64,000 bases of DNA from Toxonevra muliebris (GCA_963691655.1 OY829328.1:28601890-28665889); one strand, 5' to 3'; shown: positions 10,681 to 23,451, counted from the first letter of the stretch. Numbers and translations: made by a program. The notes: generated by a model from the letters alone, not told the origin.

Positions 10681-12169
10681 ATGTGGTTATTTGTGGATTT
10701 TGCAATTGTGTTCCACGTTGAGCAATTTGCGCAGCCGTAACAACACCATTGATTGTAACAGCAGTAGTAGCAGCAGCAGCAGCAGCAGCATGTTGCTGTG
10801 CCGCTGCAACTGCACCACTCAAAACCGCAGCAACATTCCCGCTGGTGCAGTTGCTGTGCATTTGCAGGACACGCGCCAAACTGATGGCGCCACTTTGCTT
10901 GCCGCCCGTTGTTAGGCGTACGATTGTGCTACGCGGAATGTTCGTATGATGTTGCTGCTGCTGCTGGTGTTGTTGATGTGATTGTGGATGTTCGGTATTG
11001 GTACCAGCGTTACTTGTTGTTTGTATGCTAAGATGCTGAACAGCAGCATGTTGTTGTTGCTGTTGTTGTTGAAGATGGTGGTGTTGCTGTTGCTGCTGCT
11101 GTTGTTGTTGATGCAGATGTTGCTGTTGCTGCTGCAATAAAGGAACTGTTGTTGCTGTTGTTGTAGATGATGACAATGATTTATTTGGATTGTTGTTATT
11201 CGTGTTGACGGTGGTTGTTGTGCTAACGAGTGTTGTTGCTGCTGTACTCGAAAAACGTAAAATTGCCGTTGAAGGCGGTGAATGTTGCGGATGTGTTTGA
11301 TTTAAACGTTGATGCTGTTGTGTTATTTGTTGTTGCTGTTGTTGTATTAGCGCTGTAAGCTCATTTGCATTCAAATTGCTAGCGTCAATGTGATGTTGAT
11401 GTGGCTGCTGATGTTGTTGTGGCTGTTGCTGCTGTTGCGGGCAATTGTTGTTGGTTGTGATGCTTGTGCGTATGGATTCTGGTGATGATGGTGGTGTTAA
11501 CGTTGGCAACATATACTCATGTAAACTATTGCTGCTGCTATTATTATGCGTGTTGATAATGCAATTGTTGTTGTTATTATGGTTAATGTTATGAGCTTTC
11601 GTGGCTATCACTCGCAGTTTTATGGCTTTCTCCGATATCGGACAATGTTGAACTGTTGTTGTGGTGGTAGTATTGATGTTGCTGTTATTGTGGTTGTTGT
11701 TACTGTTGCCATTGCAGCTGATATTGTTGTTGTTGTTGTTGATTATTGCAGCTGGTGTTGGTGTTGTTGACGCCGAACCACATGGTGAATATATTCCAGA
11801 TGCTAATGTTGCTGCTGCTGATGTTCCTGTTGCCACTGATATCGCCGATAATGCTGACAACTTATTATCTTCACAACTATCTGAATTTAATTCATCTTCA
11901 TCCTCATCGATGCGCTCCTTCTTCACCACCACTGAACAACTTAACGATTGTTGGGATGCATTGCTATCCCATGATATCCCCGAACATGTTGACGACACCG
12001 AACTCGTTGTCGAGATTGAATCTAGATTTTGTTCCTTTATTTTTAATTCTTCGAGTATGCGTGCAGGCGCTGAAAATATTTCCAGCGCTGAATCCAGCTC
12101 AGTGTGAATTTTCTTATATGATTGTAGCTTAGGTTCATCGCGAAGGTAACGTTCCAATTCATAGCAAGT
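10681..12169 (-). CDS. luna: luna (KLF6/7-type factor), large low-complexity exon
   Basis: An internal minus-strand exon of 1489 bases (496 codons plus one base). It begins TCYELERYLRDEPK, which continues the conserved KLF6/7 N-terminal box (human TCLELERYL), so the coding start lies in an unseen upstream exon and no ATG here should be taken as the start. The acceptor is CTTCAAG ending at 12170. Residues about 82-93 read VKKERIDEDEDE, a sumoylation-type site followed by acidic residues. Residues about 184-194 and 224-232 (LTPPSSPES) match conserved KLF7 patches. The rest is Asn-, Gln-, His-, Thr- and Ala-rich, with long Gln runs encoded mainly by CAA/CAG. The product is a nuclear transcription factor related to Drosophila luna and KLF6/7. 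Confidence 0.9.
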
Positions 12170-12848
12170 CTTGAAGTATAAGAATAACGAAAGGTGTCTT
12201 AATTAGATATATTTGATGTGAATGTTTTGGAATTGAATGCTAACAAAAGTATAATGGAAAAGGTAGCGCTGTATTAAATAAATTCAAGTGCACAGAATAA
12301 AGTATTGTATACTTTTAGGCTTACGTTTAGAATATAAATCTGTAATATATGCCGCTAAAGTTCGAAAATTGATTAATCTAAAATCTAAAACAGTGATACC
12401 GCTACATATAATCGCAAGCTAAAGTTTGAATTCTAATGCTGAGAATCTTATCACTGGTATAGAATCTCTCGAATGTGGTTCTGATGCAGTGATGACCATT
12501 CTATAGCATTGACAAATTGTATAAGCTCGGAGAGACAATAATATTTTTCTAATCTAGTTGAAAAATATAACCCTGGGGCAATAATCATTATGAGCAGTAA
12601 AAAAATCAAAATTTAATGCTTATTACTTAAATTTTACTTATCTGATCATCAATAAAAATTATTTTTAGATTTTTTATTTTTTGTTCCTAAATTATAATAA
12701 TTTTTTATTTTTATATGTTTGCTCAAAAATAATAATTATTTTATCATTTTTTTTTTATGTTCACGAAGAAAAAATTTTTATAGTTTTGTTTAAAAGGAAA
12801 AAATCAAACCGTTTGTGGTTTTTTGGGCTGAATTTTAATTTGATTTTT
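12170..12848. other. Non-coding AT-rich stretch upstream of luna exon
   Basis: The polypyrimidine tract of the luna acceptor, then AT-rich DNA with long T runs. The only item I can name is the Su(Hw)-like motif at 12305. I looked for the missing KLF N-terminal exon (GYFSALPSLEEYWQQ-like) here and further upstream on the minus strand and did not find it. Confidence 0.6.
12305..12321 (+). promoter_or_regulatory. Su(Hw)-like motif
   Basis: TTGTATACTTTTAGGCT matches the recurring consensus TTGCATACTTTTAGGCG at 15 of 17 bases. It is the site nearest to the luna large exon, about 140 bp upstream of its acceptor on the coding strand. Confidence 0.55.
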
Positions 12849-13080
12849 GGTCTGTGTTTTGATTTGAGTTTTGTTTTAGGTTTTTGGTGCTTTTTTCAGT
12901 CTGAAAATTAAGCTTGAGTTTTAGTCCGAATCTAAGTTTAAGGTTAGGTTTGAATTTGATCTAAATTTTTGTATTAATTTTGGTCTGAATTTTGATTTGA
13001 ATTTTGTTTTAGGTTTTTGGTGCTTTTGCTCTGAATTCAATTCTGAGCTTTAATCTGAGTTTGTTTTGAATTTGGTTAAA
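12800..13080. repeat. Degenerate TTTGATTTGAATTTT-type repeat array
   Basis: A block starting GGTCTG and ending TTTTAGGTTTTTGGTGC occurs at 12849-12890 and again at 12982-13023 with few differences. Between and around these are shorter degraded units built from TTTTGRTTTGA and GAGTTTTAGTC. It looks like a decayed tandem array without coding function. Confidence 0.6.
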
Positions 13081-15601
13081 TAAATATAAACTCCAGCAAT
13101 CCGAGTATCCGGAATGGTGCAAAGTTTTAAAACTCATTTTATTTTATGTTCATTTAAATTGCTTTAGACAAATAATTTAATAAATTATATGCACTATGGC
13201 TACTTGCTGTACAATGCTCCTGTTTTTATATACATTTTTAATGATATATCATACTCGGTTTCCTTTCCCCCCTAATATCTTGCTCATAAACAGTCTGTGT
13301 TGTATACCGACACATTTCCCGCTACATAATAGCCATTACCAACTTAATAACATTAAAATTATTGTTGTTTTGGCTTGACTCTTAAATGTATACTTCCTGT
13401 TTGTTATAAGCCATTTTCCTTTTTTTTATTTCAATGAGACCATAAAAACACACAAGTGTGTATAGACACTCATACAACTATATATGCAATGTACAAATGT
13501 GTTTGTTAATTTGTGCGACAATTACAATAAATATTTCGATATATTTATTTACCTTAAGAGTTTAAAAACACATTAGTTCAAAGAAAGTATAATAATAAAA
13601 AGAGGCAGAAGCAACAGTAGATAATTTAGTGTACCGTGTACTTGTTATAATTTGTTTTGATTACAAAAACGAGGCGAAAATTTTACAATAGGTCTTTATT
13701 ATTCATTGGAAGTTATGTTTTTACAATATTTTGTTTCCTTAAACTGATTTCATTAATGTGTGCCAACATTAAATAAAAATTTATTATTTATGCGCAATTA
13801 ATGTGAATTTCTTCACCAATCTTCTGGGAAAATGGACTACAAAGTACGTTCCCCTATCCATATTTTAAAAGTAGGTAGCAAAAGTGGGTGTATAAGGAAT
13901 GATTACAATCAGCATCACCAAATAGAAGAAGCTAGTGAAAAAAGCTATTATAAATTTTATATAATTTTCCCAACCATTTCGTACTGTTCTTTATTTCGAT
14001 GCTATTAAATTTTTCATTGCTCGGTTAATGAAAAGTTCTGCTTATATCTGGGGGAATAGAATATTTGATTTAAATTCTTTAAAGAAATTCACAGTACATT
14101 ACAAATATTTACTCAGTCAGTCAAAGAGATGCCAGAGACTCAGTTTCCTTTTTATGAAGTTAGTCTACTTTTGTGGATAGTTAGATTTCTTTCCTTTCAT
14201 GTTTATTTTATAGTAAAAGCAATCTTTAGTTGAATTTTACCAGATATATTATAAGAAATAAAAACAAACCAATAAATTTTTTATTTTTTTGAGGTTGTTT
14301 GGCTCATTTGTGGGGTTTGGGGTTAAAGAAGCTGTTTTCTTATATTGAACATCTCTAGTGATTATAACAGTATGTTCTCAAATCTTGTAACTATAATTTA
14401 GCTTCGCTGTGGATAAGTACGACTTTGATCACTTTAGCTTAAAATTCAATATTTCGCTGAGAAACCCTCAAAGATTGCCCAGCACAAGAGCTCTAATTTT
14501 CTCGTTATACTTTTGATGAGAGAATCAGTTCAAATTCAAATATAAATTATCCTAAAATGTAGAAATAAGAAATACATGCTTTTAATTAAATATTTTCATC
14601 AATGATTTTACTATAAAGACGAAAAATTTCGATTTAAAAATAATTTAACTTTGAAATACATGGTATTTTCTCAATTAAAATTTGCTTTTCTACTTTAAAT
14701 CCAAGGTTGCCCTAAACAAATTGATTGCAGCTTCATTTTAAAACAGTCAAGCTCACTATTGGATATTGAAATTGAGAGTAGTGGAGAAAAGAAGTGTAAA
14801 TACATAATTATTTTTAATTTTTTAGATCTTTTTTTTGTCATGAAAAGTAAAGGTTATCAGAAAATTCAGAGACAATTGGGATTCCGGTCTAGCACTTATT
14901 CGCAATGCTATCGTGGTGAGCAAAAGAAAATTATCCCCATATCCACCTCTCACCGCCTGTTCACTAAGTACAGATTTAATCTTTAAGAACTATAGCGAAA
15001 AAAATTACGTAAATACTGACGTTGGTCTGTGGGACCACGCACATTTTGTTGTTTTATAGAATGTTAAGTAATTTTTTATTCAATTATTATACACTAACAC
15101 GAAAACACACTGTTTTTTATAATAGGTGAAACAAAACTTTATTAAATATTCCGGATAAATTCACTTTAAATGTTTTGATGTGGTCTCACAGCATCAACAA
15201 TAGTAGTTAAGGGTTAATAACTGAAACTTGTTTTCTACACTACATACATATTTGAAGTTAAAGTTATACATAGGACCCAAAAAACAATCTTGGACCCTGC
15301 TTCAACACGTTTTTTAAAAATAAATAGTTTTAAAAGTTAGTTTTCTTCGTTTTTCAAATTTTTTACTCAATGAGTTTTATATGCGAACAGATATTATACA
15401 CGTTTGCGTTTGTTTCTATCTTTAATGCCTAAAATGCTGCTACGAAATATGTAATATATTAACGTATTTAATCTGATACCAGAATCCGTGGACCGATTTT
15501 AAAAATTTGTATACTTTAGTCTATTTTGACCACCAGTACGACTTTTATGCATTTAAAAAGATTTCCGGCTTGTCCTTTAGTCGGGATGAGGTGTTGCTGA
15601 A
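13081..15601. other. Non-coding AT-rich stretch
   Basis: No coding domain, RNA gene or clear transposon was recognised. Near 15020-15045 a small self-complementary TGGTC/GACCA stem is followed at 15179-15210 by GTGGTCTCACAGC and AGTAGTTAAGGGTTAA. This could be the decayed end of a TTAA-targeting element, but no matching left end was found. Confidence 0.4.
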
Positions 15602-16006
15602 GTGCCCTGAATTAGAAGGTTAAAAAAGCGTTATTTTGTGATTTGGAAAGGAACCCATTAAACTTTAAGGAATATTTGTGCATATATTTAAAGTATGGTA
15701 TATACAAAAATTTTTTGACTGTGAAGTAATAAATTCCAACAGATTTATTAGCCTATTTCATGAGCGTCTTGACGTAATTTTTGGCTGACACAAAAAAAAA
15801 AAAATTTTTTATTTATTTTAGAAAATTCGTCAAAATAAAAACTGGAGAAATCTCACTTCAAAAGATGTGTATGCATTATGAATAAGCCAAACTAACCGTT
15901 GATGCTTCGTATTTTTTAAAATAAAAATAAATATATTTTTGAATAGCATATCTATCCATTTAGGCAATAAATAAACGAATTTTTTAGACCTTCTAATTCA
16001 GGACAC
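15602..16006. mobile_element. Inverted-repeat MITE, unclassified
   Basis: The left end GTGCCCTGAATTAGAAGGT (15602-15620) and the right end ACCTTCTAATTCAGGACAC (15988-16006) are inverted copies with one mismatch in 19 bases. The similarity continues inward through a run of A or T. The 405-bp interior is non-coding. No convincing target duplication was found, so the superfamily is open. Confidence 0.7.
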
Positions 16007-16561
16007 CTCTTTAAAGTAACGCTGACTCATAACGTATACAAAATGCAATCCATATTTTTTCCTGCACAACACTGTGCTTTCTTTTTCCTCAGCCGTTTCG
16101 GACGGAGTCATGTCACCCAACATTTTTTTTGCAATATATATTTATTCAACGCAAACTGTTAAAGTATAAAGATTAATTACATAGCTCTATTTAAACAATT
16201 TTCATTAATTAATGTTAATTTTTATAGTCAAATAATGGAATAATAAATAAAATTCAAATTATTCAATTACCGATGCCACGCTCAATGTTTTGGCTGACAA
16301 ATTTTTCAAATTTCGGCCAGTTTTAGGACTATAGATTTAAAATACTGACACTTATTTTTATGTGATCATGGTGCAAATCGGAAAAAAAAATCTTCAGAAA
16401 ATAATGGATTTGGAAGTGTTCTCTTGATTCAAAGACATGCAACACGCAGTTTTGGTTTCCATATTATGAGAGTAAAAGTCGGCCACTCTAATGTACACAC
16501 ATATCATTAAATTAGCATTAACGTTTATACAATTTAATTATATTAGGATTCTCTGTTCAGT

Positions 16562-16683
16562 GAAGATATTTCAAATCAAATCTGTAATTCTGGGTTACGA
16601 TTTCAAATATTAGTAGCTTATGCAGGATATTAAAAGACTAAGAACTCTCACTAAGATAACTGATGAGGAATTGTGGCGGACTC
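16562..16683. repeat. Dispersed repeat, copy 1
   Basis: A 122-bp stretch from GAAGATATTTCAAATC to GAATTGTGGCGGACTC is found again, in direct orientation and with scattered differences, at 36779-36902. The copies are 20 kb apart with unrelated flanks, so this is an interspersed repeat of unknown type. Short antisense reading frames over copy 1 are not conserved in copy 2. Confidence 0.75.
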
Positions 16684-18352
16684 TAAAACGGCCGTCTGAT
16701 TTGCCCGTTGTGATGACTGCATACGTTCCTTTAGACTTTATATTTAAGACAATTATCAATCTCGGGATTGAAATTTGAATTTCGGAAAGTGTTTCGAGTT
16801 CGACATCCCTATTAAGCACTTATGCTTATATATGAGAATGTGTGAATGCGTGTATGTGCATGGAAGGGTTCTTATTTACTTACACTCTCCAAACGCTTAA
16901 AGCTTTCTCGTCATTTTTCTACTTGCATACATAGCTATGCTTACATATATTTCAGGCGTATAAATTAAATTGATTTCCCATGACAATGCAACAACAATAG
17001 CAAGCACAGTAACGTCAAAAAGGCGTAAGGCGCACACAGACATACCCACACATACATATAAACATGTGAGTGTGTGTGTGTGTATGCCTGTAAAAATAAA
17101 TATAGCTGCTTGCTATATTTTGTTTGTTTCCAGTACCACAGAGAATGTGCAAAATTTTATTATAAAACCAAAGAACAAACATCAAAAAACAAAAAAAAAA
17201 AAACTAAACCAAACAAAAATATATTGTTGGTGCAGTGTTTGTTTACATTTGTGTGCAATCGGTGTGTTTATGTCGGAACGCTTTTGTTCTACACACACAC
17301 ACACATACTCATATGCACATTTGCGTATATGTTTGTGTCTGTCAGAATACGTTTGTATGCGTTGTTTGTATATGCAAAATATGGTTAACAAAATTCGCTT
17401 TGTTATTGTTGTTGTTATTAAGTGTTGTTGATGTTGCTTGGATGTTTGCTGTTGCTTCTGTTATTGCTGTTTCTGATGTTGTTTTTGTTAGTATTGTGTT
17501 TATATTACTGCTTGTTGCAATATATTAAAATTAGCATCTGTCAGTGTGTAGCAAACAATAAACATGGCGGATTCTATGACAATATGTTGCAGTGCCATCT
17601 CCATACACACACATATACATACAAATATCAAATGCAGTTTGCCTAAGCCTAAGAGTATGTACTAGCGCTTTTGAATTGTATGCATCGGCTTGTATATGCC
17701 AGCTTTTGGTTTGAGTGTCATGTTTTTTATGTGGCAACAAAATTTCTTTTCACACATATACGAAACTCAAATTTAATTAATTTTTCCAAAGCACGTGCAT
17801 ATGGTCTAGATATAGGCATGAGTTTTGGAATAATTATTTCAACAATATTACCTCTAAAAAAATAATGACCATAAATTAATTTACACTTGTAGTATATATA
17901 AATAGTTTAAGATTAAATGCTACTACTACAGTTATGGCACAATACCCCATGGAGGGAGATTAAATACCGGGCGTAATTAGTCAGAAAAAAATGCAAAATT
18001 GCTGTTAAAAATTTAATTTTTCATTTATTAAAAAATTTATATGCACATACGAACAGGGATTCCTAGAAATTACGAACTCTATCTCTTTGAAATTTAATCG
18101 CTATTGAATTATTAAATTTAAGAAATGATTTTAGAACAATATTTTTTAACCCTCCCGATAAAAATCGATTTTTGCAAGGTAAACTTTGAGCGCTAAAAAT
18201 AAGGATTACAGATTTATGAAAAAAAAATGTTTTAAAACAAAATTAAAGCATATTTCTTCCTCTTTAAAAGCTGTTAACTACCGAATACAAAACATAGCTT
18301 TTTTTTTAATAGTTACTTAGGTAACATCACTTCGAAAAAAATGGATTGCATA
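16684..18352. other. CA/TG- and trinucleotide-rich non-coding stretch
   Basis: Contains dinucleotide runs (CA/TG near 17045-17095 and 17291-17305), an A run with interruptions near 17190, and a TTG/CTG-rich stretch at 17404-17515. Several reading frames of 60-150 codons overlap here in different frames, but they are cysteine-, valine- and tyrosine-rich translations of simple repeats and I do not treat them as genes. Confidence 0.6.
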
Positions 18353-20392
18353 TAATTCGGATCGAAAAACTAAGTATGCATGTAATTCGGATCGATGATG
18401 TGTGTAATTCGGATCAGCAAAATTTATAGTAAATTATCTTTAATTTGAGGTTTAAGGAAAATATATAAATAAAAAAATTTATGTGTGTATGAGTAAATAC
18501 ATACACACACATACATACAAATTGTTATCCAAATCAATGTATTTTCCTTATCTTAACATATACTGTTTGTCCGATCTTAGTAAAATTTGGTGTAGAGATG
18601 CATTTGTATATATGTTAAGTTGTGGGCTATAATATTCAACTATATCTCAAAGTGGGCGTGGTATTTTCGTAAAAATCCAATATCTTCGAATATCACATCG
18701 AGCTAAATTATTAAAATTTGATATGGAGACTTACTTGTTCCACACCGAACTAATTCTCAATTATGGGCCTACTCATTTGCGTATCAAAATTAGGAGAAGA
18801 AGCTGTGGCTGGGCGATAGATGCGAATAAATTAAAAACAAAAGTTTGGGACTGTGCAATCTTACGTAGGAACAATAGCAGATCTAAGAGGCGTAGGAAAG
18901 GAGAAACGATTTGGGGTTAAGTACCCCCTGACCTCGACCCCAACTCACGCCTAACCTCCTCCAATTTCACCCAAACCTCTTCTTCCTCAACTCCCCCCCA
19001 CAACGCCTCCTTAACTCCCTCCTTACTGATAAGAATTTCATATATTTGATCATTGGCCACAAATAAAAGAAAAATTTAAAAGGGATAAACAAATGTTAAC
19101 ACCCTTAAGATAAATCTCTGGATCCGCTAGTCGGTGATCATGCCCGTGAGCTGATGTACAATGAAATATATAAAAAATTATTTCTTCGAATCATTCTAAG
19201 AAATTTCTGGATTAAAATTTATAAGTATATTGGCTGTGGCTGGGCGATAGATGCGAATAAATTAAAAACAAAAGTTTGGGACTGTGCAATCTTACGTAGG
19301 AACAATAGCAGATCTAAGAGGCGTAGGAAAGGAGAAACGATTTGGGGTTAAGTACCCCCTGACCTCGACCCTAACTCACGCCTAACCTCCTCCAATTTCA
19401 CCCAAACCTCTTCTTCCTCAACTCCCCCCCACAACGCCTCCTTAACTCCCTCCTTACTGATAAGAATTTCATATATTTGATCATTGGCCACAAATAAAAG
19501 AAAAATTTAAAAGGGATAAACAAATGTTAACCCCCTTAAGATAAATCTCTGGATCCGCTAGTCGGTGATCATGCCCGTGAGCTGATGTACAATGAAATAT
19601 ATAAAAAATTATTTCTTCGAATCATTCTAAGAAATTTCTGAATTTAAATTTTTAAGTATATTGACATAATCAAAAACTAAAATGTGATCTGGAATAAAAA
19701 AAAACACTAATCATTTAACACAAACTAGGTTTTAAAAATATATTTTATTTTGAATTTGACTAAAAATTACTTAATAGTTTCAAAATTGGTATAAATCTAA
19801 GGAACACTATTAATTTCAATTAATATTTCAATTTAAAAAAAATATTTTTTGATTTCAAAATGCAAAATTTTTGACTAAAATTCAAAACATTTTTCAAGTT
19901 TATCTAAACTTTGAACTCAAATTCCACAGAAACTCTCTAAACAAACGAATTACCTTCAAACATCACCTGTTATATCTAAATCACAACTAAAAAACTTTTA
20001 TTAATTAAAACTATATAGTTTTTGTAAATTTTGTAATTATGCAAACACCTCATTTGCTGATAATTCGGATCATCGATCAATTATTTTTTCTTAGTATGTT
20101 TTCTAAAATGGTGCTTATTTTTACCAAACTATAGCAGAATGTTTAGTGACTAAAACCCTATGTAAATTAAATTAAATATACTTACTAGCACAAAAGTTAT
20201 TTTTACTACAAAATTTGTGGGTTACTTATATTATTTGCTAAGGCTTTGTATGAAAACACGCTCACTCTGCGTTTCTTCGCTCACAACTGATTAATTAGAA
20301 AGGAGAAATAATTCTCGTTCGTTTCGAAAAAGGACGTAATTTTAAAAAATACCAAAGAAAAGTTATAAGAAAAACAAAATCGATCCGAATTA
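18353..20392. repeat. Region bounded by TAATTCGGATCG motifs
   Basis: TAATTCGGATC(G/A) occurs at 18353, 18383, 18405 and 20061 on the plus strand and at 20381-20392 on the minus strand. Three direct copies on the left and an inverted one on the right suggest subterminal repeats of a 2-kb DNA element that includes the 431-bp tandem duplication. No transposase is visible, so this reading is tentative. Confidence 0.45.
18802..19663. repeat. 431-bp tandem duplication
   Basis: The unit starting GCTGTGGCTGGGCGATAG at 18802 is repeated at 19233. The copies differ at only a few positions. Each encodes the same 39-codon stretch (CGWAIDANKLKTKVWDC...) in an open frame joined to different upstream codons. 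That stretch is basic and unrecognised. Each copy also has a C-rich block (about 18923-19020 and 19353-19452) and ends GGATCCGCTAGTCGGTGATC plus an AT-rich tail. Confidence 0.85.
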
Positions 20393-20912
20393 CCCTCTTT
20401 ACGTTATTTGTTTAAAATTTCTTTGTAAATGCTTGTAATAATGAAATCATTTGCATATGTTGCTATACATATATTTCTGTAATTCCAAAGGTTAATTACT
20501 ATAATATAAGTAATAGTATACTTTTCAGCATATGTAAAAATGGCTACTACTTTTGGATTTATTTTTTCTATTTTGTACACATTAACAAAGTGATTAAAAT
20601 AAACACATGTCGTTAGTAATAAAAAGGTTTCATATTATAAATTTTAAAATAGTGATGCCCATAAAGTAGAGATTTTTATATTCCCCTCCTCATATCGTCT
20701 AGAGCGCAGTTTTAAGAGATTTAAGAATTTACATTTTTCTCTTTTTCTATAGCTTAGTTTGCAGTGAAATCAAAATAATTAATTTTATAATTGAAATAAG
20801 TCTCACTTTAAAGTTTTTATTTCACTATATTTAATTCTCTATATTTTCACCACTCAACAGTCCGAATATAGAAAGGGATTTCTATATTCCCTCTACTATA
20901 ACTTCGAATGGT

Positions 20913-20929
20913 TTGCATACTTTTAGGAA
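20913..20929 (+). promoter_or_regulatory. Su(Hw)-like motif
   Basis: TTGCATACTTTTAGGAA, 15 of 17 to the recurring consensus; the first 15 bases are perfect. Confidence 0.6.
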
Positions 20930-21568
20930 CAAACAAAATAATTTTTATCAAAAAATTGCGAAAATATCATATTCCAACAGCTTTTCAAAATGATTTATGT
21001 TGAAAATTTGGAGCAAGTTGGAGGAGACTTTAATATTAAAAAAAATAAACACCACATAATTTAACTCTTTTATGATTTTTTCGATATGACAATTTTCCGT
21101 TTTGTTATTTTTAAAAATATATAAATTTATTAATACTGATAGCGTCTAACGATTCTCATCAAATCTTTCTGTAGCCGTTCTCCTTGCTTGTCGCTTGATT
21201 CATCCAAATAATTAGGAAAGAAATTCAGATAGAAATGCAGTTAATGGAAGTTTAAAGTCTTTAGAGCTTAAATTTTGCAATATTTTTTCAAAAAAATTGG
21301 CAATTATTTGCTTGAAATCTGGGGGTTTTCGTTCGTCTACAATTTATTTGGTTAAATATTACGAAGCGTCGAAAAACTGACATTTAAATTTAGCGCACCG
21401 AAAAAAGTAAAGAAACATGATTGTCTTCTCGCGTCCAAAAATTTACCTGAATTGGTAAACCAGTGTTTTTGCAACGCTATCAACATTTGAAATTATTTTT
21501 GTACCACAAATCAACCCATATATCAGACTCCTGAGATTTTTTAATTCGTCTTTAATTTTGATCGCTAA

Positions 21569-21585
21569 TTGCATACTTTAAAGAG
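21569..21585 (+). promoter_or_regulatory. Su(Hw)-like motif
   Basis: TTGCATACTTTAAAGAG, 14 of 17; the core TTGCATACTTT is intact but the 3' GGC module is degraded. Confidence 0.4.
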
Positions 21586-22859
21586 CTATTTATTTATTAT
21601 TTTTCTAACACATATACAATTTTCCTCCCTTTGATATTTTTAAACGAATATTTTTACCGTAATTTTATGAAAACTGTCAATCAAAAGGATTAAATAATAT
21701 TTCTTTGTTTTCTTCTTAATTATAAATCACTTTGTGATATTGCGAAAAGGAAAACATAATTGCTATTATGTATGGGAGGCATACCTTAATTTATTATTGA
21801 ACAATGTTTTTGAATACAATATAAATTAATTTGAATATTAATTTTAAAATATGATTAATTGCAAGGTATCAGATTAGATGTAAGTAAATACTTTACGCGA
21901 ACTTTAAAATGTTCTGAAAGATATGCTAAAACAAAATAGCAAAAAAAATTTAAATTTAGAGCAGTTTATATTTATGTAGAAATTTCATATTTTTAAGCAA
22001 CATTTTCTTTCTTTATGAGTTTTTTTCTGTTTTGGTATTTACTTTTGTAAATAATGAAAAATTCATTATAAGATCGTCTGTCTTCGTTTTTTCTTAACTT
22101 AAAGTTTTCTTTACTATAACTTTACTTTACGAACACACCGAAAAGTGGTTAAAGGTTAAATGACAGCTATGAGAAAAAGTTGCTATCTTTAACATGCGAC
22201 AACACCGCACACTGAAAAGTAAGAAACAAGAGAAAATAAACAAAAAATGAGAATAAAAGAGAAAAGCTGATTCTTTTTATGTATTTGTATGTGTATTTTT
22301 CTCTATATATATATTTTTTGTTCTTTCGTTTCAGTTAAAACGATTAAGTAATTTTCTTTTGACAAATGTGTGAAACATGACATTCTTGACAGTTCATATT
22401 ACTTTCGCTTCCCTATTAAAGTGTATGTATGTATGTTTTGTACTGGGTAGGTGAGATATGTCTTTACAAAAGAAACGAAGAAGAAGAACAAAAGAAATTA
22501 ACACAAGTACACAATGTCAGTAATATTATAAGCGTTGAAAGCACAAAATAATAGAGTAGAAAGGGAAAATTGTAAACAAAATGTATACACACATTTCACA
22601 TTTCTATTCGGTCAATTAAAACTTAAAGTAGCTTTTTAGGAGGCTTTTCAAAAATTTTATACAAAGAAGAAAAGTTTATTATTTTTAGCTCTATAAAATT
22701 ATATAATTATAAATGCCAGAGCTATTTATAGAAGCGTGTATGTTATATGTATGCAACTAAACTTATTCTTCATTTTTCATTTCTTAATTTGGCTGTAACA
22801 TACTTTTAGCGTTACCCAGAAACAACGACGTGAACTCTGTTGCACTTGCGGGGCTTAAT

Positions 22860-23240
22860 TAGAGTGAAAAAAAAATTAATAATGAAGAATAAGTTTTTTG
22901 AGAAGTTTTCTGATGATTTGAGACACGTGAGATATTAAAAAAAGGTTTTTTTGGATTTTTTAATTTTTTTAAGGTTAGGGACGACATGTAACATTTCCTG
23001 TGGAAAATAATATTACATTCATCTTCATCATCTGAAATTATACAAAAATTGGCTTTTCCCGCCGTTTTATGATGACTTGGGTAAGCGTAAGACCAGAAAA
23101 ACAGCCTTTTTGGACCTTTTTTGAGGTTAGGGACAACACGTAACATTTTCCGTGAAAAATAGTATTAGATTCATATTCAGCGAAAAAAAATATACGCAAA
23201 AAGGCTTTATCTGTTCTTTTATGATGACTTGATAAAACTA
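22860..23240. repeat. Degenerate tandem repeat, period about 150 bp
   Basis: The block AGGTTAGGGAC...GTAACATTT...GTGAAAATA..ATTA starts at 22972 and again at 23124. Each copy is followed by a GATGACTTG or GATGATTTG segment, and a partial third copy precedes them near 22885-22960. Minus-strand reading frames of 79-95 codons over this array are products of the repeat. Confidence 0.65.
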
Positions 23241-23451
23241 TTCTCTCAAGGTGAAGTCGTAGACTTGTAGCCACCATATTGGTCCTTAATATGTTATTAA
23301 TCTCTATCTATATAAAAGAGTATGTGTGTACGCGCATAATTCGGCTGAACATTATCCGATTTGTATGGATTCGTGTGAAATGCGGTCAAAACACGGAGCC
23401 GAAAACTTGAAATCTCCTTCGGAAAAGTCTGAAAGTCGTGAAATACCGAAA

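Larger units (their letters stand above)
20393..22859. other. Non-coding AT-rich stretch with Su(Hw)-like motifs
   Basis: No gene or recognisable transposon. Contains Su(Hw)-like motifs at 20913 and 21569 and a partial one at 22794-22812 (ACATACTTTTAGC). Otherwise AT-rich with short homopolymer runs. Confidence 0.5.

Noticed and set aside
11661..12107. 148-codon plus-strand frame
   Set aside because: It is antisense to the luna low-complexity exon and owes its length to CAA/CAG repeats read backwards as Leu/Val runs.
10649..12157. luna exon read as a complete 502-codon gene starting at 12157
   Set aside because: The first codon there is TTG, not ATG. The conserved TCYELERYL continues upstream to a splice acceptor, and a GTAAGT donor at 10680 cuts off the last codons.
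17074..17646. Overlapping frames of 70-150 codons
   Set aside because: They translate CA/TG and TTG repeats in several frames at once; no conserved domain or splice context.
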